Assembly: GCA_017590115.1 (NCBI GenBank)
Contig: JAGGNK010000003.1
Span: 62,001 to 126,000 of the forward strand
Direction of reading: 5' to 3'
DNA: 64,000 nt
Source: Montifringilla adamsi
Taxonomy: Eukaryota > Chordata > Aves > Passeriformes > Passeridae
The notes under the pieces were generated by a model. It worked only from the letters and a program-made list of their open reading frames with translations, had not been told where the DNA came from and searched no databases. Below, in pieces: positions 25,201-38,249 of this stretch. The first letter of the stretch is position 1. Every line of letters starts with the position of its first letter. The translations under genes and the position numbers were made by a program.

Positions 25201-27201
25201 AAATCATGCTGATGGCCCCAACATCTTGCACTGCAGAGAATGGATATTTTGAATGCACACTGCGCAAGCCAAGGTGTGTCCAAAAATCTCTCAATTTGTA
25301 GTCCCCTCTTGGCAGTGTAAAAACCATTTGGAAGCACAATATCTTGTGTTTTAAGTTGGTATCTGTGGATGATAAGAAACATCAAAAGCAGTCTCATTCA
25401 GAGTGGAATAGTGTAGATGCCTTCAGGGACACCACCAGCATAAGAGCAGGACATTGAAAGTGACGTGTAAGTCCATGAATTTGCCTTCATTTTGCATCTA
25501 CCTGTGTAGATAGGCACTAGAGGATGGCAAGATACTCAACCAAATCACAGTTTTCAGTTCTATATCCTAACCTACATAGGTGTCTCCTAATGTACTAACT
25601 TAATGCTGTGCCCCTTCTATCTCCCTGTTTTCAAGGCATCTAATTTAGGAGTGAGAAGATGAGTGTGGAATTACTCTGAAGTTTTTTCTGTATGATGGGG
25701 ATGACACAGACAATCTCTAACTCTCACTTATCTTCAGTGATTTGGGGTCTTTTTAAGAAAAATAACTTAGTAGTGTTTACACATCTCAGAACATATTTGT
25801 TTTGCATATCACAGATAACTGGCAGTGTAAGTGCAGTCAGTTATAGTTATTAGATTAGATTAATTTTATTTTATTAGTATAGTGTACTTACAGCACACCA
25901 GACCAGTTATAATTTTTTTTTCTCCTGATGAAATACAAGGAAGGGAAAGGCATTACAAGAGGGAAAAAGAGAGCAAAATTGAACGATTGTTACAGGGGTC
26001 AGCATTCAGTCTGTGACATGGTAAGAGATGAAGGCACCAGTTCTAGACTTTTATACATCACAAATTACTTTGCTTTGCATGCAACCCATAAAACTCCAAG
26101 TCACCAACCTGTGATCCTTTACCCCAGAGCCCCAAGGGCCTAGGGGCTACTATCTTTTCCAAAGTTAAACTCATTAAGGTTCTTCCTTCATCATGGTTCC
26201 ATCTGAAACTAGGGGGGAGTTTTTTTTCTGATTAACACTTAAAAGACTGTGTTTTCTAAATTTAACTCTTACTCGCCTTTGTTCTCTAATACAATGTAAA
26301 GCACGGGTACTTTGACACTTAAAAACAATCTACAGAGGACTACATCATCTGAAGATACCATCAGGCTAATGATCCCTGAGCTTCTGCAATGCAAAACCTA
26401 GTTTTCAACTGTTTATGACCCTGCCAAATACAGTTGGATTCATCTTTTCTCTGTGAAGTGTGTTCCATTTTATTTTCCTTGCCAGGGATATGAGATTAAT
26501 TGTCTGTTTGCATCTGGAAATCTTAATCAGTCCAGTCACCTTTCATAAAAGAACAAAGAAAACTGTTTCAACAAATGAGAAATATGAAGGAAGTATTATA
26601 ACTGTTATCCCTTGGCTCACAGAAGCAGCCATTACCTCCTTCTGCAGGTCCTCCCACAGCTGTAACCTCTGCCAGCTCTTGTCTAACTTGGCTGTAATTA
26701 GTGCTGTGATACTCAATTGCTTTGAATCAGTGTTGATGACTGAGATAAGGCAAACGACCTGAAATGCTGGATATTAAAGAAAGAAATTCTTCTGGTATGT
26801 ACTTGCCAAATATTGCTGATGCACCTGTTTTATGTTCAGAGTGGGAAAAGAGTCAAAAAGGAAGCAGCTATCTTTGAAAGAGAAGCAATACTTTCAATTT
26901 CTGAAAATAGCCCAGACACAGAATTGGGTAATAAGAATGCATTACTGAGTAAATGTGTGTTTGTGCATTGTGTACTTGGGCATTCTTCCTCTGCCATACA
27001 CAAATAGTATATGCAATGTTTTCAGAGAATAAATGCATTTTCATGAGCCTGGAATACTTCTTATCTATATCTACCATTGGCAGATCGAAGATACTGCTCA
27101 GTGACAGTTTGCAAAGGTTTACCAAAAAGCCTGTGGTGAAATCCATTGTACGAATTGCCCTTTTCTCCCTGATTTTCAGTGTGCTTCTCACATAGATATA
27201 T

Positions 27202-27230
27202 TGTACAATCTTACATTGTAAGATTGTACA
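27202..27230. repeat. Perfect 29-bp palindrome (14-bp arms, 1-nt centre)
   Basis: The arms TGTACAATCTTACA and TGTAAGATTGTACA are exact reverse complements around a single T. Immediately downstream, ACATCTAAAC occurs twice (from about 27228 and 27245). Confidence 0.97.
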
Positions 27231-27744
27231 TCTAAACTAAACTTACATCTAAACCTAACATTGTCTGGCATACAGGTTTTCTAGGCAACATATTAATTTT
27301 CTCAGTACTCGGCAGGAGCACTGGCAGAAACTGCACTGCAAATGAGGAAATTATAGCAGGTCAGAAATTTGTAGGTGCATTGGACAGTAGAAGAAACATT
27401 GGTCTCTGGTAAAAGAAACCTCCATTAGAACATGAAAGTCTGCAATATCCTAGGATGTTAGGGATGCGGAAAAAAGCATTCAGCGGGTGACATATCTGCT
27501 CTTCTTTGCTGGCCAAATCCAGTTAGATGGTACACAAAAGTGTCTTACAATGAAGTGAACAAAGATTTTCCACACCTACTAGGGTGGTAACCCTGTGTCT
27601 TCAAGAAAAAAATAAAAGAATCTCTTAGTAACCACAGAACATTTGTTAGTAATTAAAAGATTGTACAAGCCATGAGAAAAGGGTTTTATGTTGGCTAGCT
27701 GAAAGAGAAAATAGAACTTACTGAGAAGTGTGGTGTGATGACTT

Positions 27745-27796
27745 TTTTTCCCTTTTTTTTTTTTTTCTTTTTATTTTTACCTTTTTTTTTCTTTAC
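27745..27796. repeat. Poly(T)-rich low-complexity run
   Basis: About 50 bases of T interrupted by a few C, A and G. It accounts for the lysine-rich minus-strand open frame that covers it. Confidence 0.9.
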
Positions 27797-30700
27797 AGTT
27801 TGACCATGAGTCCCTCTGAGCAAGGCAGAATCTTTGCAACCTGTGATTCTGGTGATACGGGTAAAAAAGAGCATGAAATCTGTGGAACTTATACTAGAAA
27901 AGGACGCTTGATTCATTCCCACACACATATACCTATACTCCAGTACATAATGGAATAACAGCACCTTATCTGCAGGTAAACACAGAGGTATAAGGTAAAT
28001 GTGGTGATTCCTCTGCCTTACAAAGCAAAAAGAGTCATAAAGACTGATTACACTGGTGGGCAGACTGCCTGGTGCTAAGATTTCAAGTCTGCTATTCAAA
28101 CAAGTTCCTGAGCCTCTACACAGCACATGGGAACCACGTTAAGGAGAGATTGAGAAGGAGAAATGACAAATCCCCAGAGACAACACTTGAACCATTAGAA
28201 CTTGTTGATCTAGCATACCATTCACACAGTAATGTCAGCGCTGTGGGACCAGAAGAAGGAAAGTGATGCTGGTGATACTGCTGCTCTTCTACTGCAGCTA
28301 TTGAGCTTTGCTGAGAAGTAGGTCCACAGAAGATTAACACACAAAAATTTTGAGTCTCTTGTAAAACCTCCTCTGAGTTAAAATCCTACACAATTTGATA
28401 TGATAATAAACATTAATTCCACATATAGAATTTTAAAAGTAAGAATCTGCTTTCAAAAACACAGCAGGATCTGAACATGCTGCAAGTATAAAATTAAATA
28501 CATAGCTTTGAAAAAAATATTCTATTTAGAACAGAGATATGTCTAAAATTTGGAGTATCCGTTTTTTTGGGGGACCATCTAGACTTTGCCATCTGAGGAT
28601 TCCTCTAGTGTTCAGGACTAGGGGCCAAATTTGGGATAAGTCTTTGTTGATTCAGATATTTAAATGCTGTTCCCGGCTATGTTCTTATTTCCAAAAGGTA
28701 GAGAAATACAGTGTAATACTGGGAACGTCAGTAAACACTCATCACCATACCTTTGGGATGTGCCTGGCAGTCTGTAGAGAAGGTATCACATACACTACCA
28801 CTTTCAATTGCCAACTCCCAACAACTACCAAAAGGAATAAATTTTCTCTTTCAAAGATCTTCTGTGTGCTTGACCCAGCTCTCAGACTGTTCTTCAGTGG
28901 AGGGTGTTTTGCTAAAACCTGCTAGAGATGAAAAGTGCAAGGATGGAATTCTTCCACCTGCATAATCTTACAGACCACATTCCTCATTTCTGATGCTGAG
29001 TGGTAACCCCAGCTTGGCCCTGAACTCTATCTGCCAGTGTTATGCTAGCAAGACAGCAGGTATTCCTGGAATAAAGAGAAAAAAGCTGGAAACAACTTTT
29101 ATCTGGGGCCTGTAATGAGGTTTCAATGTGGTTTTTTTTCCAACATGCACAAGAAACAATAGAATTAATAGGTGAGGTTTTTAAATTATATTTGAATTCT
29201 TGAAATCTGGGATACTTTCAAGACTTCTGCAGCACTGCTAAGGTGTGAAATCAAATGCAAGCTGGGTATTTGGGGATAATGATCAGCAGTCAGCATCTCA
29301 TTTTAGAATCATAAGGAAATCTCAGAGTGAGAGATTGATGATCCCTATAGATCAACCCCTTGATATCACCACGGCAAGACTGACCCACATTATCTAAGAA
29401 TCCAACTCCAAATTCCTCAGATGTCCAATGACACTGAGTATATGGGATCTGGAATGCTCAGATTTTGATTCAAATTCACCTTTTCCCTGTAGATTTCTAA
29501 ATTTAACATGTGAATTTCATCTGCATTACTACCTCAGTCCCTTGCACATGTTTCTTCAGATAGTCATCTGAAAAAGAAAAAGCTTTTTTTATAGAAATCT
29601 GAAACATTAGAAAGATGTTCAGAGAACTGATTGTTGTAGCTAAAATAGAACCAAAGTAAAATCAAATATTCTATCACTTAATAAGCACACTGATAAAAAA
29701 TCACTTGCAAAGGTTTTTAACATAAAAGACTACAAAAGCCTAAGAAACTTGTCACTTTTGAGAAACACAGTCTCCTCTGAGCCTTGAGAGGCTACTGAGC
29801 ACCGTATATTTTACCAGCAAACATGACTAGCATAGCACATTATCAGGATTAGCTATCTTTCTTTATAAGGACATTATAGCCCATATGGATCATGCCAACC
29901 TCTTCCTCTGCCATGTATTTATTTGCCAGCGAGCTGAATTATTCACTGTCTACAATCTAGGTTTGCACTAGTCCTTTCAAAAAAATAAAAAGTGAGACTA
30001 GTGCAAGGAGAATGAGGGACAAGATTCAGTCCTTGAGACATGCTGGGAGGCACTTGCAGATTCTTGGGTTTGTTGTGAACAAACCCTGCTATTTTGCAGC
30101 AGCATAATCATTAATAATGATGATAGCAACTTAATAGCTATACTGAGTACAATGAAAGAAAAAGTGGAATGGAAAAATCTGAGCAGGATCAATCCTCTCC
30201 TTATCTGTGAGTGGTGATTAGCATCAAGGTATTACTCCAGAAAATCCCCTCGACACTGCTTGTTGTTTCAACTAGGAAGATTTCTTTTACAATTACACTT
30301 CATTGATTAAGCTAGCAGGGTCAGAGGAGATAGCATAAGAGATGAGAAACAAGCATATGTGACAATCTCCAGGAAACTATTTATGTGCACAAAGCAAAAT
30401 GTTTCCAAATCTAAGAGCTGTGCAAGCTTGACAAAGTATGTAAGCATTGTTTTTCTGAAAGCTGGGCTGCCTCAAACAGACAGGTACCCATCAAATCAGA
30501 ATAGGAGATTCTGTGCTGGTAAAGGTCAGAATTTGGGCTGGTCTGGACACTGGTGGAGGAGAGACCGTGGGATACCATCTCTCAGGTTGGGGTAACACCC
30601 TGATGCAAATTTGGGTCAATCTCCATGCAGGGAGGCATAAAGAGCTGCAGAATGCACTGGTCTTAAAAAGTGCATGACAGTGGTTCATGTAACTTTCTCC

Positions 30701-30931
30701 AACGCAGACACACACACAGCCTCTGGAACAGTCTGTGATGCCATGGTCACTTTTCCTAAGCAGGAGCTGTGTTCAAAAAGGATTGAAAATTATAAATGAA
30801 AAAAACCAGCTTTCAAGCAGTCTAAACTCATAAGTTATTATCGTGTAAAAGGGCAATAAGAGTAGGTGTTCACCTGTCAGTCTGCTCTATCGAAGACAAG
30901 AGTCTATTTCTGCTCTTCCATGCAATGACTT

Positions 30932-30971
30932 AAAAAAAAAAAATTACATGGAAAATAAAAAAAAAAAAAAA
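30932..30971. repeat. A-rich low-complexity run
   Basis: Two A-runs (12 and about 15 nt) separated by TTACATGGAAAAT. Simple repeat. Confidence 0.9.
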
Positions 30972-31245
30972 GACACCAACAAAAAACACAACATCTTTGC
31001 TACAGAGACATTTTTAACAAGTATTCCAGAAAGAGTACCAGCTATCAAAAAGGCTGCCAGGACCAGAAGGAGCCATCAATCGAACAAGTTTACATTTCAA
31101 AGTTTTTTAAGAACAGTGAAAATATCTTTACCCTTCTTGATGGGAAAACCACAGTGCTATAGGAAAGTAGCTATTTGCTCCTTCTTACTGAAACACATTT
31201 ATCTGAAGCAAGCCTTTAACCCTAGGAATGGTGCTAGAGTGTTAG

Positions 31246-31251
31246 ACACAC

Positions 31252-31302
<51 letters not shown>
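31246..31302. repeat. (CA)n microsatellite
   Basis: About 28 CA units with one G interruption near the 5' side (CACACGCACA), followed by TATATG. The longest pure stretch is over 20 units, long enough to be polymorphic. Confidence 0.97.
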
Positions 31303-31307
<5 letters not shown>

Positions 31308-32237
31308 GTTAAGTAGCACTCCTGAGAGTTCTGCTCAGAGCTGCTTTGAGACTGTGGAGTCAGTCTTCTCTCTTTTCCCTTTGCATATGCCATTGTTCAG
31401 CTCCAGGGCTTCTCTAAGATAATAGAGATGAAGAGGTTAAATTTTTAAACCCTTTCCTGACAGTGTTTACGAGTCAGCAGAATGCATCTGTTTAATTTTG
31501 ACATTTGTCAGCTAATTCAGTCAAGTTCCCTCATGTGACACAGCTTCATTCCCTCTAAAAGATCCTGCTGGAAACAAAAGGCCACACTATATTGCATGGC
31601 ATCACTGCTCCCAGATGTTTTAAAATTAAACTGCTAAGCTTCCCTGTTCCTGTGAAACCTGGAAGAGGATAAAAAAAAAAGTGGAGTGTTTCTTAACAAG
31701 CTGTACTTTCTGTATCTGTGCTACCTATTTCTTTATGCTTGACTTTTACTGAGTAATTTGAAAATGATTAGGCAGCTCAAATAATTGTTTCCTGGGTATA
31801 TTAGCAGCATTATAATTGTCATGTTTAAAGCTAAAGTTGGTAAATGCTGCAGTCTACTCCGGAATATTCAAACTTCCTATACACAACAGCTCACAGATAA
31901 ATGTTTTGAAACTTTTATTACTAGTTTCCCTAGTAGTTTGTTTCATTGTTTCTTTGTCAGGACACCAGATGGATCAGTCTGATGCTGTTCTTCATTATAC
32001 AACGGCACTGCCTGAACTCTGGATGGAAAGGTTGTTGTCTTGCCTTTGGCCAGCATTTTGCAGTCACTCCCATACGATGGCTATTGAATACTCCCTTCTG
32101 GGTGGGAAGGGTGCATGACAGGCCTTTACTCCTCTCTATGTGCAAAAAAGAACAGATACCATCTACAATAACATATCATTTGTATGAGACTCAGACTGAC
32201 TTATTGAAATAAATTATACTTGGTGTAATTCATTGGT

Positions 32238-32252
32238 GGGGGGCGGGGGGGG
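32238..32252. repeat. Poly(G) run interrupted by one C
   Basis: G6-C-G8 on the plus strand. Directly 3' is a small tandem CAGTTAC CAGTTAC. Confidence 0.9.
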
Positions 32253-33410
32253 AACAGTTACCAGTTACCATGCCAACTCTTTGTAAATACCATTGGTCCT
32301 CAATGAACTCCTTTTGACCCACTGGTGTGAGATTGTTGCTGTGTGATGTACATAATTCTCTCAATGCTGGTCCATTACTTCTGCTCAGGTCAAGCCTGCA
32401 GTAAACTCAAAGAGAATTAGCAGCCCTATCAATAACCAGCTGCAGAACTGCAGTCCAAATGGTAGATCATAAAAATCCAAGGAAAGATGAATCAAATGTG
32501 AAGGAATATGCATGTGTATTCTATAGTTTGAGCAGCTGTTGTGGACGATCAACATCATCAGGAGATTTCAGTGCATTAGCATAAATTCAAATGACAAATG
32601 TACAGTGCTATTCAGAGACTCATTAATTTGCAATGGGTGCAGTGCTCATGACATATTAGTGAAGAATTCAAATGTCTTTGTAGCATTGTGAGTTTAGTTG
32701 CAGGACCTAAGCTGCTAAAATGAAAACGTGTGCAATTTTTTAGCAGTTTATTGAATTATGAAGTGTGATTACTGTATATGCACATCTTTTTAAGCAGATG
32801 AAGTCCAGTGTGCTCCAGCACCAAATTGCATGGTTTGTGTTGAAATCTCCCTGTCAGACAAATTCTGAGCTGGAGCTGAAATACCAGCTAGGTACTGGCT
32901 GCTGCAGCATGCAGGCTGAGATCTCCCCCTTCTGGGTGAATGGCATTGCCACGGAGAAAAAGAAAATTTGTTCTTTCAGGTCTTCTTTGTTATTCCCCTG
33001 TCTTTTCTGCCACATTAGCCACTGTGTTTTATAATGTCTAGAAGAGCCATGACAGCAGAAATAAAATAATGCTATATTATTATGTATGAGCATGATGGCA
33101 TCCTCTGTCATTCCTTATGCACAACCATAGCCTTTACATGTAGGATAACTTAGACATGTAGTAGATAAAAAATCTTAGTTGGGAATAACACTTAAGCTAT
33201 GGTTTTGTTATCTGTAAAAAATGGAGAAAGAAAATGTTTACATTTTTATATGGGGAACAACATATTCATATCACTCTTTCATAACATTGAGATCAGGCTT
33301 GCAATTACAGCATCTGACAACTGAAATACATCCCAGTGGTGTTTATCCTCAGTGCCTTGACTCTGCCGTGGGTGTGAAGCTCTGACACACTGCTATAGCT
33401 TTCCAACCTC

Positions 33411-33472
33411 AATGAACACTGTGAACTCTACTGCATATTTTTGCTTCCTCTTTGAAGTTCACAGTGTTCATT
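33411..33472. repeat. Perfect inverted repeat (17-bp arms, 28-nt loop)
   Basis: The left arm AATGAACACTGTGAACT (33411-33427) and right arm AGTTCACAGTGTTCATT (33456-33472) are exact reverse complements. The 28-nt spacer is pyrimidine-rich. No transposon ends or target-site duplication recognised. The total length (62 nt) would suit a short RNA hairpin, but transcription is unknown. Confidence 0.97.
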
Positions 33473-35949
33473 TGGACCTCTAACTATATCTTTTTTTGGT
33501 CCCTGAGTTTACATGTTTTTCTGTCCACCTGGCTGTCACATCTAGTGTGGGTTACTTTTACGAGAAAAAAAAAAATCTTTTAAGTTAATTGCTAGTAATT
33601 TTTCTGAGGAATAAAAGCCCTAGTTTTGAAGTGCAGGAGCCACAGTACCTAACAGGTAAAAAAATAGCTGATATTTTCAAAAACACTAGGGTTTAACAGC
33701 ACAACCTCTGAAAAATTTTGAAGCAATCTGAGTTTTGGAGACAGGGGAATTAGCTGCCAGTTGCATATCTAACCCATCAACTGCTCTTGAACATTTTAAT
33801 GTCTCTGTAAAATGAATTATATTTTATATATACACAGCAGTCATTAGGTAGTACAGTAATAAGAGTCTTAATAAGGTTTGCAACATCTCCCAGCATATTT
33901 CACACCTCCAAATAAAAGGAAAGCCATTTGTCACTCTTACTTCTCATCTGTGCCATGCCACCTCCCATGTAAGCTATGGTATGTCACAGCTCAAAAAAAA
34001 AAAAAAAGCCAAAAAGAAAACAAACAACAGAAAATAAGAGAATGTCACGTTCTTTCCCATCCTTGTGAGGAGCATCACATTCCTCTGAATTTCCGGCTTC
34101 TTGGTGTTTTGATAATCATGATGCTTGCCAGGTGACCTAAGCTGCCAGTGAACTACAAGAGCATGTGAAAAGTGCTTTGCCCTATCCACGTAAGAAAGAA
34201 AAGAATCAGCATATCACCAAATTAAGACTACAAATCACTATAAACTGGCTTAAAGCTATGGTTTCCAAATCTCACAAAAGGATTAGGATGCTTGTCTGAC
34301 TTCAGCTTCCACCACCTCCAAAGGCTTTCCAGGTAGATATCCAGGGTGAGATCATAAAAACTGCATGAGCTTCCCAAGAGTCAGTTGAACTTCACACCCC
34401 AATATCACACCCTAGCATCTCCATTAATCTTGCCCAAACCTGACCTGAACGTCCACATGACTTGGATCTGAACTATTGGAAGCACAAGAAATTATTTTGA
34501 GAAGGAAAGGGTAGAGAAAATGGCATGGTGTGATGCCAGCAAAGGATGTGTCTGGGTATGGAGATGTCAGGATCCATTTGGAGTCATAGGTTTCAGCCAT
34601 GGGAAATACTGAAAATCTGGAGCAACACCCAAGACTGGACCTACAGCTGTTTTAGACTCAGAAGGGCAAACATTTAGGCACAGAGCCTGCCCTAGAGGAT
34701 TGATAAGAGGAAAGGGACAAGAACAAGGAGACCCATGTCTTCATGGCCCCTTAGGTTGGGAGAGCTCAGCAGCTGCACTCCCCGATGTTCCTTTCCCCTT
34801 TGCAACTGAAATTCCCATTTTAAACAAGCAAGCAGAGCCTTAACACATGCCTACAAACATACCCACATACAGAGTCACTGTGTTAACCATAGCTGATGGG
34901 ACAGCTAAGGGTCCCTATCCAGCAAATAAATACTTCAGTGGCCCTCAGATGCCTCTGTCTCTCAGCGGTTTCTTTCTCTCCCCTCTGCCCAGGACAAGAC
35001 CAGAACCAAATGTGAAGTGCCATGGATGATTGCCTGATCTGTTTGTTGGTGTCGGCATGACCCCAATGTTTAAATGACAGCTATGGGATCAGAGGAGCCT
35101 GGAAATTAATGTCACCCTTCTTCTCCCACCACCCACAACAAAAGTGTTGAGGGTTGAGCCCATTAGCTAAATGCCACGAGGAGAGATGAAATTTTATTTT
35201 GTGAGCAACTCTCAAAAGCCCAGTTAAAGGAAACAGGGCATAGATGGTATTTCTTATGAGAAATAACTTTCCTTTATTAGTACACAGCACTGGACAATAG
35301 GCCTTGGTTTGAAGTATAGCACCTACTCTTTGAAACCAATTGCACAGGATTCCAAGTGCACTTGATATTTAGGCATCAACAGAGAAAGCATTTTGTACCT
35401 AATCAAGACCAAGTCAAAAAAAAAGCTTTATTGCAAGAAATTGATTTTCATACTGCAAAATAATTTGCTTTTCTTTCAGAAAAGCCCCAATCTTTTTTTC
35501 ACTTTGGGTTTTTGTGGTTCTCTTACATCACACCACTCAAGAGGCAAGCTGCTCTGGACTCTGCATTTCCAGGAGTGACACTGATTTTGGGAACATATTG
35601 CAAGAAGAGGTACCTCACAGATGATCAGGTGGTGGTCTGGGTAGAAACAGGACCCCAACAGGGAAGTCCAATCTTAAAATCTTACAAAATTATTGTTAAC
35701 TGCAGAAAAATCCTACTAGAGGGAGTTTGATAAGACAAATGGAAATTTAAATTATGTCTGCATGCTGGCAGAATCAGTGAACTCCCTCCTCAAAAAATTC
35801 TGATGGCTGGAAAAAACTCAGGTCTGAGTTTTCAAACATGTGAAAATCCAGTCAGTCTGTCAGCTTCAAAAGTAAAACTTGGTCCAAAGTTGTTAGGAAA
35901 AGGAAGGTGATAATATTCTTAAGCTTATGACACTCTTTGTGTTAACATC

Positions 35950-35975
35950 TTTTTTTTTTTTTTTTTTTTTTTTTT
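35950..35975. repeat. Poly(T) tract, 26 nt
   Basis: Uninterrupted T-run followed by CACAG. No complement of AATAAA nearby. Confidence 0.95.
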
Positions 35976-37269
35976 CACAGAACATGTTTGTACTTCAATT
36001 GACAAAGTATTTACAATGAGAAGATATATACTCACCCTTAAGCCAATTAATTCTGGGTTAAAAAGCTTGTATTTCAGAACAGCCATGAATAATTCAGTGT
36101 TAGGTTGTTTAAGTGTGTTTTGCAAAATAGAGCTGCAGCTTTTGTTTTTCTTGAAAGCTTCTGAGAAAAAAAAAAAAAAGGTAACTTTTTTTTCTTTATC
36201 TTTTCACCCCTGAGAGATCATTGGCCTTTTCATGGTCCACATTGACCTCCATTTCTTGTTTTTTTTCCCACTAAATTGAAGAAAATACAATTTAAAATGG
36301 GAGCATTAAGGAGTATGGCACCATACCTGTGTGTCATAGCATACTGAACAGGTTGTGGTGCTTCAGGCTGCTTTAATCATGACAAGCGTTGCTGGATTGT
36401 AAGCTTTTATGATGCTGATTAGCAGAAGTGCATCCACATGTGCATTTTTTATTTTTTTGAGTGCAAGTCTAACCCAACAAATGAATTTACGTAGCTGAAG
36501 GGAAGGTGTAGGAGTGGTGTCTCCCCATCTCCTCCTCAGGTGCATCACATTACCTTCACGCTGCCCCATGTTTAAACTCAAAAAAAAAAGAGGCCTGAGT
36601 AACAGCTGGATGACTGACAAATTTTACCTAATACTTTCTTTAGCATCCAGATTGAAGAGACAGCAAAAAGGAGGAATTTTTTTTCTAGTCCTTGCAAACT
36701 AGTGGCATAGTTGAACTTGTGTAATAACCATTTACAATCCCTGTTAGTGTCTGAGTTGGCAAGGTTGTGTCAGGGGAGAAGCTTCATTATGACTCCATCA
36801 TGGTTTTCGGAACGTTCATATTTGAAGTCAGTTTTTGATGAGTATTTTAAACCAAGAAACAGCAGAAAACCAGGAACATTACAGCTGATGTGTGTAAATT
36901 GTCTCAAGTGAAGTAAGGCATAAGCTCAGATAATCAACATTCATAATGCATGTTGATGGAATTGAGGGGACTTGAGGGTCCTGCTAAAAATGTTCTCACA
37001 CAACACGGCAGGCGTGGCCAATCATACCAGTCTTGAGTACTGTGTGCTGAAAAGCAAACCACCTCAAATGGGTAATACTGGAAACTGCTTTGTTCTATTT
37101 TTTCAATATGTGCCTAAAATCTCTTCAGGGGGTTAAATCTTATGGTACTTCTGTGATAGCTCAGTTGAGCCTTCTCTGTCTAGGCCAATAACCACTAGAT
37201 ATCTAGCTGGATGTAATCTCTGTATCTGTCCAGACCTCTGCAGAGAGGAAACAATGCATGGTGAGACTT

Positions 37270-37987
37270 TGTTTTTCTTTGGAAGACGGGTGTCTGCTAA
37301 GGAAGGCAGGAGCCTCCCTTGAAATGGAAAATGTAAACCCCCTCCCTCTGAATGATTATAATTTTAAGGGGCTCTCAGGCAAAGATATGGCAGTAGGAAT
37401 AACTGTAGTTCATTATTAGAGAAAAAATAAAAATTTTTTAAAAATGCAGTAATATAAAGCAACACTGACAGAATCAGAATATGACCTGACACCCTGTTGG
37501 TCAGGGTGTTGGTAGCAGTCTGATTAAATAGTGACTGCAGTCCTCCTGGAGTGACAGATGTGATTCTGTTGAAGCAGTGATCCTGGAGAAGGGTGTAGTT
37601 TTCCTCTGAAGGTCCAGTGGTGGTGTAGATGGTCTTCCTCTGGGAATCCAGTGGAGAAGAAAACTGCTCCTCTGGGAATCTAGTAGAAAAGGCTACTGTG
37701 GTATTCCCATCTCAGATTACATCTAGGTAGGAATGCTTGGCTCCTTCCCTATGGCAGAGCATCTCACAATGGGCTGATGTAATTTTATTAGTCATGCTGT
37801 GAGACTCAGTGGTCCATTAACAGAAGATATCTCCCCAGAGGGAGGATTGATTGTGGAAGAGATAAAGAAAACTGCCCCACCTGGTTTTAACAGGTGGTCC
37901 AATTAATAGACGATAACTGCCCTACCTCTAACAGACGGCAATAGAATACACATGCCCAGCCACATCTTGCATTTCCAACCTAAGATA
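37270..37987 (-). mobile_element. Solo LTR of an endogenous retrovirus
   Basis: A 718-bp unit whose ends form a degenerate inverted repeat: left TGTTTTTCTTTGGAAGA, right TTTCCAACCTAAGATA. I recall a songbird LTR family beginning TGTCTTGGTTTGGAAA, and both ends fit it with a few substitutions. The interior (ggcaggagcctccc, aaaccccctccctctg, gaccagg-type blocks) also matches my memory of that family. On the minus strand a TATTTAA box (37524-37530) precedes an AATAAT, a decayed poly(A) signal, at 37412-37417, which sets the orientation. Three 32-34 bp tandem units, each starting TCCTCTG, lie at about 37602-37700 in the U3. The flanks AGACTT and AGCTT resemble a decayed target-site duplication. 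No gag, pol or env sequence adjoins it. The family name was not verified. Confidence 0.8.
37602..37700. repeat. Three 32-34 bp tandem units inside the LTR U3
   Basis: Units begin at 37602, 37636 and 37668, each starting TCCTCTG followed by a GG(A/T)(A/C)TC.AGT-like core. Units 2 and 3 share TCCTCTGGGAATC. Repeated U3 blocks of this size commonly act as enhancer modules in retroviral LTRs; that role here is inferred. Confidence 0.8.
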
Positions 37988-38157
37988 AGCTTAAATCCTG
38001 GATTTTCGATTTTTTTGCCTAAACTCCTTTATAGTAAGCTATAGCACTTCTGAGAAGGAAGGGAGAGTATGTGCACACATTCTTTACCACGACTCACACC
38101 ACATCAAGCTCACCTAAACCTTTTCCTGGAGACTTCCAGACAGAGGTATAAAACCCC

Positions 38158-38249
38158 TTAGGTGGGAAACAACCTCTAAGGTCATCAAGTCCAACCATTA
38201 ACCCACCACTGCCAGGTCCATCACTAAATCATGTCCCCTAAGTGCTACA
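38158..38249 (-). mobile_element. CR1 LINE 3' fragment (minus strand)
   Basis: About 90 bp: 'taggtgggaaacaacctctaaggtcatcaagtccaaccattaacccaccactgccaggtccatcactaaatcatgtcccctaagtgctac'. This is the reverse complement of a CR1 3' region lacking the terminal octamers. It starts 170 bp beyond the solo LTR. Confidence 0.92.

Larger units (their letters stand above)
25201..37269. other. Non-coding unique sequence with simple repeats
   Basis: About 12 kb without a recognised transposon or gene. It contains the (CA)n, poly(A)/(T), G-run and inverted-repeat features listed separately. The longest frame (143 codons, minus, 27695-28126) is inflated by a poly-lysine stretch from a T-rich run. At 29307-29400 there is a faint CR1-like resemblance that I did not accept. 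Confidence 0.5.

Noticed and set aside
27695..28126. 143-codon minus-strand open frame
   Set aside because: Extended by a poly-lysine stretch from a T-rich run. The rest has no domain.
29307..29400. Faint CR1-like terminus (agaatcataaggaaatctcagag...)
   Set aside because: Only the first dozen bases resemble CR1. The 'ttggaa...gacct' and 'catccaacc' landmarks are missing.
38131..38137. GAGACTT matching the left flank of the 37270 LTR as a possible target duplication
   Set aside because: The base before it is not the CA end expected of an LTR, and the inverted terminal repeat ends instead at 37987.
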